DNA from: Planctomycetota bacterium
Lineage (GTDB): Bacteria; Planctomycetota; Planctomycetia; Gemmatales; Gemmataceae
Direction of reading: 5' to 3'
Length of the DNA: 61,589 nucleotides
NCBI GenBank assembly: GCA_021807595.1
Contig: JAKBCS010000009.1
Coordinates: forward strand, 1-61,589
Part shown: positions 54,796-61,589 of the stretch, piece by piece
How the letters are laid out: every line of letters begins with the position of its first letter
Position numbering within the stretch: position 1 is the first letter of the stretch
Notes under the pieces: generated by a model
Databases searched by the model: none
What the model saw: only the letters and a program-made list of their open reading frames with translations
What the model was told of the DNA's origin: nothing
Program-made: the position numbers and the translations under genes

Positions 54796-55725
54796 GTGAA
54801 ACGTCCATCCCTTGTACTATTATTGGCCCTTTTGTCTGTATTCGTATCGCAATCATCGGCGGAAGAGCCGTCCAGTGAGGCTCTCGCCAACCTTCAAAAG
54901 ACCTTCGCCGACTATTGCGGCGCACATCTCGTTTTCAACGCCAAAGATCTCCCGGAAGGAACCTATCACGACATCATGCCGTCCCTGAATGACGAGGGGC
55001 AGCTGAAGGCGGCGCGTCTCGTCCTCGCGGAGATTCGCAAACTGCCGCCGCGCTATTTAGACAAAGTGGGTCTGAAGAGCGTCGGTATCTTTGCCGCTTG
55101 CGTCTCGCGTCAGGGCGACGGCTTTCGGGATTTCGACGAACGATGGAAGGGTTATCGCTATTTCGGCATCTACAACGGCAAGAACGCGCTCGTCGCCGCC
55201 TATTACAACGATGCGCAATTGCCCGGAACGCTACACCACGAAGTCTTCCACCACATTGATGCCACGCGAAAGGGCGAGACCAAATATACCACCGAGTTTG
55301 TCCGCGACGAACGCTTTCGGAGGGCGCTATCCGGTACGGAGCGCTATGCAGCCCTGCGCTTGTCCGAGGCGGATTTGAATGCGCTGCGCAAGCTCGGCAA
55401 AGGGCGCATTCTGGAAAATGCAGTCGGTCCCTACTGTGAGAAGAACGTCGGCGAGGACAAAGCGGAGACGGCGCGTTACCTGATGGCCGATCTACCGGAT
55501 GCCCTCGTGCAGATGGCCACGCGCTCCGAACTAACCGGCAGTCAACGTCTGTTGCACGTCCTGAACAAATACCAGCAGGCCGCTCCGGATAGACTGGGGC
55601 CGGAGTGGTTTCTCTCCGTCGCTCTCGGACGCGCCGCGCCGCTAGCTGCCGCAACCGTAGTCCCGGTTCCCGCCCCCGCCCCCGCTTCCACTGCCATCCT
55701 TGGCACCGGAGAAGGACGGCGATAG
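54796..55725 (+). CDS. Exported putative zinc metallopeptidase
   Basis: 309 aa with a signal peptide (hydrophobic 5-19, cleavage near SSA-E). The zinc motif HEVFH (148-152) is followed about 70 residues later by EDKAETA with E224 as a possible third ligand. No prodomain. The Pro/Ala-rich end (VPVPAPAPAP) may be a linker or unstructured tail. GTG start with GAGGAG upstream. Proteolytic activity is inferred only from the motif. Confidence 0.65.
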   Translation: MKRPSLVLLLALLSVFVSQSSAEEPSSEALANLQKTFADYCGAHLVFNAKDLPEGTYHDIMPSLNDEGQLKAARLVLAEIRKLPPRYLDKVGLKSVGIFAACVSRQGDGFRDFDERWKGYRYFGIYNGKNALVAAYYNDAQLPGTLHHEVFHHIDATRKGETKYTTEFVRDERFRRALSGTERYAALRLSEADLNALRKLGKGRILENAVGPYCEKNVGEDKAETARYLMADLPDALVQMATRSELTGSQRLLHVLNKYQQAAPDRLGPEWFLSVALGRAAPLAAATVVPVPAPAPASTAILGTGEGRR

Positions 55726-55902
55726 TCTGCCGACTCGATTGGTGAGTATCCGTCGCCTACGCGAACGGATACTCACCCGGCAAAACCATTTCGTTTGCCA
55801 ACTCGCCTCCTTGCGAGAAACCCTCCAACCGAGTATCTTCACGAATGTCGATCGCGCGGACTCAATCACTGAAATTTCCCCAAGGGATGAGAGGTTCTCG
55901 CC

Positions 55903-57066
55903 ATGTTGCCGATTCGTTCGTGGATGCTGCTATTGCTTGTGGCGTTTCTCATGGGAATCACGGCCATTCGAGCCGAGGACGACGAACCGTCGCTGCGCGG
56001 GAAGAAGCTGTCCGAATGGATCGGCCAGCTGCAAAACGGCAAGACGAGTCTCGACCGTAGGGCGGCTCTGTTAGCCGTTCAATCGATTGGGCCGCGCAAA
56101 AGCCGAAAAGTGACTCCGGCGCTGATCGCCGCACTGCGTGAGAATAGCGATGTTACGATCCGCGCCGGTTCCGCTCGCGCGCTCGGCTACATCGCGGCCA
56201 AGGCTCGCTTCGAGGACGATGTGCCCGTTGAGAAAGTGCGCGATGCGCTGGCGACGGCGCTGCGAGTGGACAAGCAACCGACCGTGCGCCGAGCCGCCGC
56301 CAAAGCTCTGGGCGAAATGAAGGTACGCGCGCAGGGCGCGGTCGATGTGTTGGGGTTGGCGCTCAAGGACGCCGACGCCGGCACGCGCACCGAGGCCGCC
56401 GCCGCATTGCAACAACTCGGCAAAGACGCCGAGGACGCGCTGACGGATTTACAAACTGCGCTCAAAGAGACCAAGATGGAACGCTTGATGCGCGTCCACT
56501 GCGCCCACGCACTCGGACGCATCGGCTCGGCCCAAGCCGTCCCTAGTTTGCGCGAGGTTTTAGCCGAAGTCAAAACGGACGGCGAACTCCGCCGCGCTTG
56601 TGCCGAGGCATTAGGCCAGCTTGGCAAGCAAGCCACCGACGCCGCGCCGGCGTTGGCCGCCGCCTTAACGGCCAAGGATTCGGATGTCGGCTTACGCCGC
56701 GCCGCGGCCGAAGCACTCGATCGCATGGGGCAGGAAGCGCATGCCGCTCTGCCCGCACTGCAAACGTCGCTGAAGGACGAGGATCAATTCGTCCGTTCGC
56801 TGTCTCTGCACGCCGCCAGTCAGATGGGCCGCGAACTCGGCGACCAACGCAAACCGACGATTCTTGGCATCCTCGCGGCCATGGACGACAACGTCTTGGA
56901 AGTGCGCGTCACGGCCATCGAAGCGCTGGGCAATCTCGGCGCGGACAATCTCGGCGAACTGAGCAAAAATGTCGTCGAGAAGCTGACGGCGGCCACGCGC
57001 GATCCACAACGTGTCGTCGCCGAAGCGGCGCGCGTGGCACTCAAAAAACTACAAGGCTCTCGATAA
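55903..57066 (+). CDS. Exported HEAT-repeat protein
   Basis: 387 aa with a signal peptide (hydrophobic 8-22, cleavage near IRA-E), then about eight HEAT-like helical repeats with the recurring pattern R-A-A-A-x-A-L-G-x-x (for example RRAAAKALGEM, RRACAEALGQLG, RRAAAEALDRMG). A scaffold for protein binding in the periplasm is likely. GAGG lies before the ATG. The partner is unknown. Confidence 0.85.
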   Translation: MLPIRSWMLLLLVAFLMGITAIRAEDDEPSLRGKKLSEWIGQLQNGKTSLDRRAALLAVQSIGPRKSRKVTPALIAALRENSDVTIRAGSARALGYIAAKARFEDDVPVEKVRDALATALRVDKQPTVRRAAAKALGEMKVRAQGAVDVLGLALKDADAGTRTEAAAALQQLGKDAEDALTDLQTALKETKMERLMRVHCAHALGRIGSAQAVPSLREVLAEVKTDGELRRACAEALGQLGKQATDAAPALAAALTAKDSDVGLRRAAAEALDRMGQEAHAALPALQTSLKDEDQFVRSLSLHAASQMGRELGDQRKPTILGILAAMDDNVLEVRVTAIEALGNLGADNLGELSKNVVEKLTAATRDPQRVVAEAARVALKKLQGSR

Positions 57067-57114
57067 GCTTCGTTCTCGAGACGGCTTGCGAGCGCATCGG
57101 GAAGGGATCGCACG

Positions 57115-58065
57115 ATGGGAACTATGGATCGACGCACCTGGTTGACGGCGACGGCGGCAACACTCGGCGGAGCAGTGGCTTCGCATGCCGAGGCGACCAA
57201 AGACGACAAGCCGGACAGCAAAAAGGCCGAGCCGTTTCGCTTCGGGCTGAACACGGCCACGCTCATGGGGCAAAAGTTGTCCATCGTCGAAGTCGTCGAA
57301 GTCGCCGCGCGCGCCGGGTATCGGGACATCGAGCCTTGGGTCCGCGAACTCGATCGCTACGTCGAATCGGGCGGAAAACTGAAGGATCTGCAAAAGCGCA
57401 TTGCCGATCGCGGGTTGAGCGTCCCAAGTGCCATCGACTTTTTCGAGTGGATCGTGGACGACGAAACCCAGCGGAAAAAGGGACTGGAAAACGCGCGGCG
57501 CGGCATGGATGCGGTGAAGCAAATCGGCGGAACGCGCATCGCCGCCCCTCCCAGCGGAGCGACCAACCGAGGCAACATTCCGTTATCTACCATTGCCCAG
57601 CGGTACCGCGCCCTACTCGACATCGGCTCGGAGATCGGCGTCGTGCCGCAGGTCGAAGTGTGGGGCTTCTCCAAGACGCTGAGTCGGCTGAGCGAAGCGG
57701 CTTATATCGCCGTCGAGAGCGGGCACAAGGACGCCTGCATTTTGGCCGACGTCTATCATCTCTACAAAGGCGGCTCCGGATTTGGCGGTATTCACGCGCT
57801 CAACGGTTCGGCCTTGCATGTCCTGCACATGAACGACTACCCCGCCGATCCGCCGCGCGACGCGATCGCCGACGCCCAGCGCGTCTACCCCGGCGATGGA
57901 GTCGCGCCGCTGAAGACGTTCCTGCGCGATCTGTGTCATATCGGCTTTCGAGGTACCCTGTCCTTGGAGTTGTTCAACCGCGACTACTGGAAACGCGACG
58001 CGCTCACCGTGGCGCGCTCTGGCCTCGACAAGATGCGCGCCGTCGTCGCAAGCAGCCTGGAATGA
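57115..58065 (+). CDS. Sugar phosphate isomerase/epimerase-like (xylose isomerase-type TIM barrel)
   Basis: 316 aa. A Tat-like N-terminus (DRRTWLTATAATLGG) is followed by an AP-endonuclease-2/xylose-isomerase-like barrel. Metal-ligand candidates are in the QVEVWGFSK segment (E181), the DVYHLYKGG motif (D205 and H208), HMNDYPA and the terminal LSLELFNRDYW. Exported versions are frequent in planctomycetes; the substrate is unknown. AAGGGA lies 7 bases before the ATG. Confidence 0.82.
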   Translation: MGTMDRRTWLTATAATLGGAVASHAEATKDDKPDSKKAEPFRFGLNTATLMGQKLSIVEVVEVAARAGYRDIEPWVRELDRYVESGGKLKDLQKRIADRGLSVPSAIDFFEWIVDDETQRKKGLENARRGMDAVKQIGGTRIAAPPSGATNRGNIPLSTIAQRYRALLDIGSEIGVVPQVEVWGFSKTLSRLSEAAYIAVESGHKDACILADVYHLYKGGSGFGGIHALNGSALHVLHMNDYPADPPRDAIADAQRVYPGDGVAPLKTFLRDLCHIGFRGTLSLELFNRDYWKRDALTVARSGLDKMRAVVASSLE

Positions 58066-58078
58066 ACGCTCGAACCTT

Positions 58079-59314
58079 TCAAGGCTCCAAGGGATTTTTA
58101 TCTACAATGCGGAGTTGAAAAAGCTGCATTTCGTCCATTTGCACGGCAGAGTCGATCCCGGCAAATGAAACGGCGAGCATGCCGCGAACGTGAAAGCGTT
58201 CCTCGGCAGCCGCCACGCGCCCGCGCTTCGGATCGTAGGCTATCGCGCCTCGCGCCGCCTGAATTTGGAAGCGCGATTGTCCAATCTCAAACGGCAGACC
58301 TCCGCGTTTGGTCGGCGGCCGGTACGCCAGATCGAGTGCATAATCGTAGCGCTCCATCTCGCGTTGCTTACCCGTCGCTTGAAAATGCATCTTGCCGTCC
58401 CACGCGCCCAACGGCCCCCAACTGTGCTTCATCGCACGGTCCCAGCGTTGGCCGCGCCGCACGTCGTTCGGCGGCTGAAAGAACGACAACTGCGCCAACT
58501 CTTTCCAGCCGTCTCGATCCATGAACGACCACAAGAGAAAGCTTGGCCCACCGAGCGGATTGCCGGCATCGAATACCTTGAAAGCCTGCGTTCCCCCCTC
58601 GAATTTCGTTACTTCCCGGTCGGCGTTCAAAGTCATCGTGAAGGAAGCGCCCTTCGTCTTTTGCAGCATTTCGTTGAGTTTGACCTGTAGCGCGGGATCG
58701 GCGTTGCTCAGACGGACGCCCTCAACTTTTTGCTCGACCACCATGCTGCCGTCTTCGTTCTTTTTCCCAATGCGAAATCGGGACACGAGGACGTACTGCA
58801 CGTCTTGCCCCATGTCCAATTCCAGGATGCGATAGCGCGAGACGCGGCCAACCACAAGATGCTGAAAGAATTCTTCCGCGGGAGCGGGCGGGAGCGGCTT
58901 GGCCACTCCGTTTTTTTCGGCGCGAGGAGGGGGAGGATCGTCCAACGGCGGCGCGGTGGATTGCGGCGCATCGAGAAGCGGCAATGTGGTTTTCAACGGC
59001 GGATCGGGTAATGGCGGGGAACTCGACACGATCGGAGCGGGAGGCGAGGGCACGGGTTCCTTAACCTCGGCGCGGGACGATTGCGGCTCATGGCGGGACG
59101 CGGGAAGCAAGCGAATGCAGAGAACGCCCGCGACAACGACGAGGAGAAGCGTTGCCCCCGCCGCTAAAGCTAAACGTGGCAACAGCGCGCGCCAGCCAGT
59201 CGTGGTCGCCGGCGCGGCGGGGAGGCCGCATTGGGGACAAAAAGAGGGCGGAGCGGTTAAATCGTTTTCGATCGACCAACGATTTCCGCAGGAGCAGACA
59301 TGAAGCAGATTCAT
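58079..59314 (-). CDS. Zinc-ribbon single-pass membrane protein of unknown function
   Basis: 411 aa. An N-terminal zinc ribbon (CSCG...CPQCG, residues 8-33), one membrane helix (about 50-70), a Pro/Ser-rich linker to about 165 and a beta-rich outer domain with no catalytic motif (for example VVGRVSRYRILELDMGQDV). ATG 59314 has GGGAG 9 bases upstream; the frame extends to 59620 without support. It lies 37 bases after the M50 gene, co-oriented. Confidence 0.6.
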   Translation of the reverse strand: MNLLHVCSCGNRWSIENDLTAPPSFCPQCGLPAAPATTTGWRALLPRLALAAGATLLLVVVAGVLCIRLLPASRHEPQSSRAEVKEPVPSPPAPIVSSSPPLPDPPLKTTLPLLDAPQSTAPPLDDPPPPRAEKNGVAKPLPPAPAEEFFQHLVVGRVSRYRILELDMGQDVQYVLVSRFRIGKKNEDGSMVVEQKVEGVRLSNADPALQVKLNEMLQKTKGASFTMTLNADREVTKFEGGTQAFKVFDAGNPLGGPSFLLWSFMDRDGWKELAQLSFFQPPNDVRRGQRWDRAMKHSWGPLGAWDGKMHFQATGKQREMERYDYALDLAYRPPTKRGGLPFEIGQSRFQIQAARGAIAYDPKRGRVAAAEERFHVRGMLAVSFAGIDSAVQMDEMQLFQLRIVDKNPLEP

Positions 59315-59351
59315 GGACTGGACTCCCGATAGAGAGGAGATGCAATCTTCC

Positions 59352-60125
59352 TCACGTCCATTCGTCGTGGTCCCAGCGTCGATGGCGATCGCTTTCCGCT
59401 TGCAGGGCCGAGAAACTGCTAATGCAAAACATGAGGAAAAAGATCGCCATGAACGTGCTGCCGAAATTGAGATAACGAAGGGGGATGAGGGGCTGTCCAC
59501 GCGAAGCCATGAACGTATGAACGGCCAAGACGCCGGAGACCACGAGAGAGATTCCCAAGGAACACGACACCCCGCGCACCGGCATGATGGCCATGCACAG
59601 TTCGCGCGTAATTTGTCCACCGTCGAGAGGCCAAATCGGCAACAGATTTAACAAGCCCCAGAAGAGGTTGATCCAGACCATGTAGACCACCATTTGATTG
59701 ACGTATGGAATCCACTCCCGCGAGAGGTGCGGCCCCAGCAGCCGTACAAGCCCCCAAAACGCGGCGAGCAAGAGGAATTCCGCACCGGGTCCGGCAAAGG
59801 ATACGAGGATTCGCTGCCAGCGCCTCTGCAGCACATTACTGCCGACGGCCAATCCACCCATGCCGTACAGAACGATGTAACCGTGCGAGCCGAACCATTT
59901 GCCCATGAGTACATGGCCGAATTCGTGAACGAGAATGGACACGAACACGCAGCCGATCCACAGAAACAAGGATGGAAATCCGCCTCCTTGAGGATCCATC
60001 GCTCCTTGCCATCCGAGGACGAGATTCACCAGCCAAAACATCGGATGCACGCGGATGGGGGTGCCCAACATACGCCAACGCAGATCGTATCGAGTTTCTT
60101 CCGGCTCAAAAAGCACAGCGAGCAT
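59352..60125 (-). CDS. Site-2 protease family (M50) membrane metallopeptidase
   Basis: 257 aa, about six membrane helices. Zinc motif HEFGH (67-71) and the third ligand in LLPIWPLDGG (D168) match M50 site-2 proteases of the minimal, non-PDZ group. They cleave within or next to the membrane, often releasing regulators. GAAGG abuts the ATG at 60125, so initiation there is doubtful; ATG 60071 is an alternative. The neighbouring zinc-ribbon membrane protein could be a substrate, but that is speculation. Confidence 0.85.
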   Translation of the reverse strand: MLAVLFEPEETRYDLRWRMLGTPIRVHPMFWLVNLVLGWQGAMDPQGGGFPSLFLWIGCVFVSILVHEFGHVLMGKWFGSHGYIVLYGMGGLAVGSNVLQRRWQRILVSFAGPGAEFLLLAAFWGLVRLLGPHLSREWIPYVNQMVVYMVWINLFWGLLNLLPIWPLDGGQITRELCMAIMPVRGVSCSLGISLVVSGVLAVHTFMASRGQPLIPLRYLNFGSTFMAIFFLMFCISSFSALQAESDRHRRWDHDEWT

Positions 60126-60162
60126 CCTTCAAGAAAGTTGTTGGCACTTGCATGGTGTGATA

Positions 60163-60257
60163 GTCCGTAGCCCGTGGCCAGGGGTCGAGAAACGTGTTCC
60201 GAGAGTGATCCTCTCCCTTATTCACTGTACAATCACTGTATTCTCATGGCTACGGAC
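60163..60257. repeat. Inverted repeat in the coaD upstream region
   Basis: GTCCGTAGCC (60163-60172) and GGCTACGGAC (60248-60257) are perfectly complementary across 75 bases, with further partial matches (CCGTGG/CCACGG). It covers the divergent promoter zone between the M50 protease and coaD. Function unknown. Confidence 0.45.
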
Positions 60258-60277
60258 CACGGATTACGGACTTCGCT

Positions 60278-60790
60278 ATGACTACGCCACTTACCCATCG
60301 CCTCGCCGTCTACACCGGCACGTTTGATCCCGTTCACTTGGGGCACCTCGACATCATCGGTCGCGGCAGTTCGATTTTCGACCGATTGATCGTCGGCGTC
60401 GGCATCAATCCGGACAAGCAGCCATTCTTCGATCAGAGCGAGCGCGTCGAATTGGTCCGAGCCGTCATCGCACCCTATGCCAATGTCTCCGTTCTGCCCT
60501 TCACCAGCCTTGCCGTCACGTTTGTACGCGAGGTCGGGGCGCGCGTCATGCTGCGCGGCCTGCGCACCACCAGCGACATGGAAAACGAAATTACCATGTC
60601 GTTGATGAACCTGAACCTCGATCCAGAGATCGAGACCGTGTTCCTGATGGCCAAGGAGGCCTATTCGCACGTCAGCAGCACGCTGCTACGACAGATCGCC
60701 ACGTTTGGCGGGAATTTAGAGAAGTTCCTGCCGACCACCGTTCAAAAGGCGTTGGAAGCACGCGTAAGGCAACGGCAGTACGGCATCTAA
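60278..60790 (+). CDS. coaD: Phosphopantetheine adenylyltransferase
   Basis: Penultimate step of coenzyme A synthesis, 170 aa. The nucleotidyltransferase motif YTGTFDPVHLGHLD (12-25) includes the HxGH signature, RGLRTTSDMENE (94-105) binds pantetheine phosphate, and the YSHVSSTLLR motif (129-138) closes the active site. Length and motifs are typical. A weak ribosome site precedes the ATG. Confidence 0.95.
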   Translation: MTTPLTHRLAVYTGTFDPVHLGHLDIIGRGSSIFDRLIVGVGINPDKQPFFDQSERVELVRAVIAPYANVSVLPFTSLAVTFVREVGARVMLRGLRTTSDMENEITMSLMNLNLDPEIETVFLMAKEAYSHVSSTLLRQIATFGGNLEKFLPTTVQKALEARVRQRQYGI

Positions 60791-60881
60791 CTCGCCGGAT
60801 CACCCCAGCCGTTCTCAGCCCGATTCCACGCTTCAAGAGCGACGGAAACCCGGGAAGAGTCCATCAAAATGGAGAGTCTCG

Positions 60882-61589
60882 ATGCCACCCCGCCGCTCAC
60901 CCATCCAAGCCGCCGAACATCAGCCGGTATTAGACGGCCTTCTCGCTGCCATTGTCGAGTACGGCGCAGATCCCACGCCGCGTCTCATTCTCGCCGATTG
61001 GCTGGACGAACACAATCGGTCGGAAGAGGCCGAGTTGCTGCGTCTGCATGTGACGCTGTTGGCGACATGCTGCGCTCCAGATCAGCATCCGGAGCGTGAG
61101 CGGCAACAATCGCGCATCGTCGAATTGCTGATGGGCGGTGTGCGTCCGTGTGTGCCGCGTCAGACGATTGCTTTGGCCAAGGGTACGGACATGACGTTCG
61201 CCTGGATTCCGCCCGGCACGTTCCTGATGGGCAGTCCAGAAAGTGAGGCCGAGCGGTTCGAGGACGAGGTGCAACATCGCGTCACGCTGCTGCGGGGATT
61301 CTACCTAGGCATTCATGCGGTGACGCAGGCGCAGTGGCAGGCGGTGATGGGCAACAATCCCAGCTATTTCAAGGGCGAGGATCTTCCTGTGGAGCAGGTA
61401 TCGTGGGAGGATTGCCAAGAATATCTCACGAAACTGAGCCAGAGGGACGGCAAGCGTTACGGGTTGCCGACGGAGGCGGAGTGGGAATATGCCTGTCGGG
61501 CCGGGACGACGACGCCCTTTCACTTCGGGGAGACGATTTCCACGGAGCAGGCCAATTACAACGGCAATTATCCCTATAACGAGGGCGCG
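60882..61589 (+). CDS. TIGR02996 domain plus formylglycine-generating-enzyme (SUMF1) domain protein, 3' truncated
   Basis: The frame runs open for 236 codons to the window edge. The N-terminal TIGR02996 domain (about 10-60) shows DPTPRLILADWLDEHN, a module largely restricted to Gemmata-like planctomycetes. After a short linker, an FGE-sulfatase domain starts near residue 100: MTFAWIPPGTFLMGSPESE, HRVTLLRGFYLGIHAVTQAQW, LPTEAEWEYACRAGT. The two catalytic cysteines of true FGE lie beyond the cut, so activity cannot be judged. Many such fusions are thought to be non-catalytic. It could mature the sulfatase near 20 kb, but there is no direct evidence. Confidence 0.82.
   Translation, partial: MPPRRSPIQAAEHQPVLDGLLAAIVEYGADPTPRLILADWLDEHNRSEEAELLRLHVTLLATCCAPDQHPERERQQSRIVELLMGGVRPCVPRQTIALAKGTDMTFAWIPPGTFLMGSPESEAERFEDEVQHRVTLLRGFYLGIHAVTQAQWQAVMGNNPSYFKGEDLPVEQVSWEDCQEYLTKLSQRDGKRYGLPTEAEWEYACRAGTTTPFHFGETISTEQANYNGNYPYNEGA

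Overview
The window looks like the chromosome of a planctomycete, most likely a Gemmata-type member of the Planctomycetota. The support is the family mix: a BBP7-type outer-membrane barrel, a DUF1571 protein, a DUF1501 Tat-exported protein, a TIGR02996-plus-sulfatase-modifying (FGE) protein, a fused SecDF, a TPR protein carrying RNA polymerase alpha-CTD modules, a sulfatase, and GC-rich coding sequence with many secreted proteins of unknown function. Lipid A synthesis (lpxB), a porin-like barrel and lipoproteins point to a Gram-negative envelope. I found no rRNA, tRNA, CRISPR array, transposase or phage gene, so this is essentially core and semi-core chromosome.

Layout. 1-5.9 kb: a repeat-rich left end, then DEAD-box helicase, galE and an APH-type kinase on +, the preQ0 pair queC-queD on -, and an IMPase-family phosphatase whose stop codon lies in a tandem hairpin array (5.9-6.2 kb). 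6.3-19.4 kb: BBP7 barrel, PilZ protein, O-methyltransferase, esterase-tyrA pair, htpX, a GGQ release-factor-like protein, a tyrosine phosphatase translationally coupled to a uronate-isomerase-like protein, a large secreted hydrolase-like protein lacking its nucleophile, and an SGNH hydrolase. 19.5-32.2 kb: sulfatase, two poorly known proteins (one RdgC-like), an acyl carrier protein convergent with an alpha-oxoamine synthase, an MBL-fold hydrolase, an RraA-family protein, lpxB, glmS and an SH3-domain protein. 32.4-38.6 kb, all on -: the tgt-yajC-secDF cluster preceded by the TPR/alpha-CTD protein. 38.7-45.3 kb: THUMP methyltransferase, a zinc-ribbon membrane protein, leuC and leuD separated by a small aspartyl protease, a Tat lipoprotein and a DUF1571 lipoprotein. 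45.4-50.7 kb: a cyanophycin-synthetase-like Mur ligase that lacks its ATP-grasp domain, divergent from an ABC exporter and a DUF1854 protein. 50.7-61.6 kb: secreted proteins, an ECF sigma factor with a membrane partner, DUF1501, a putative metallopeptidase, a HEAT protein, a sugar-phosphate isomerase-like protein, a membrane M50 protease, coaD, and a TIGR02996-FGE protein cut by the window end.

Most promising for follow-up: (1) the 45.4-50.7 kb locus, where a ligase with the CphA N-terminal domain and a complete Mur-type M domain but no ATP-grasp domain sits beside an ABC exporter and DUF1854, suggesting an unusual polyamide or amino-acid conjugate made and moved across a membrane; (2) the TPR protein ending in two alpha-CTD copies outside any RNA polymerase operon; (3) a 45-bp tandem array of hairpins with GTAA loops in which the first loop supplies the stop codon of the upstream gene, with the same GCGTAAGC core recurring at other gene ends; (4) an inverted, dispersed pyrimidine-rich repeat with 16-bp terminal inverted repeats. 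Functional names rest on motifs read by eye; no database search was run.
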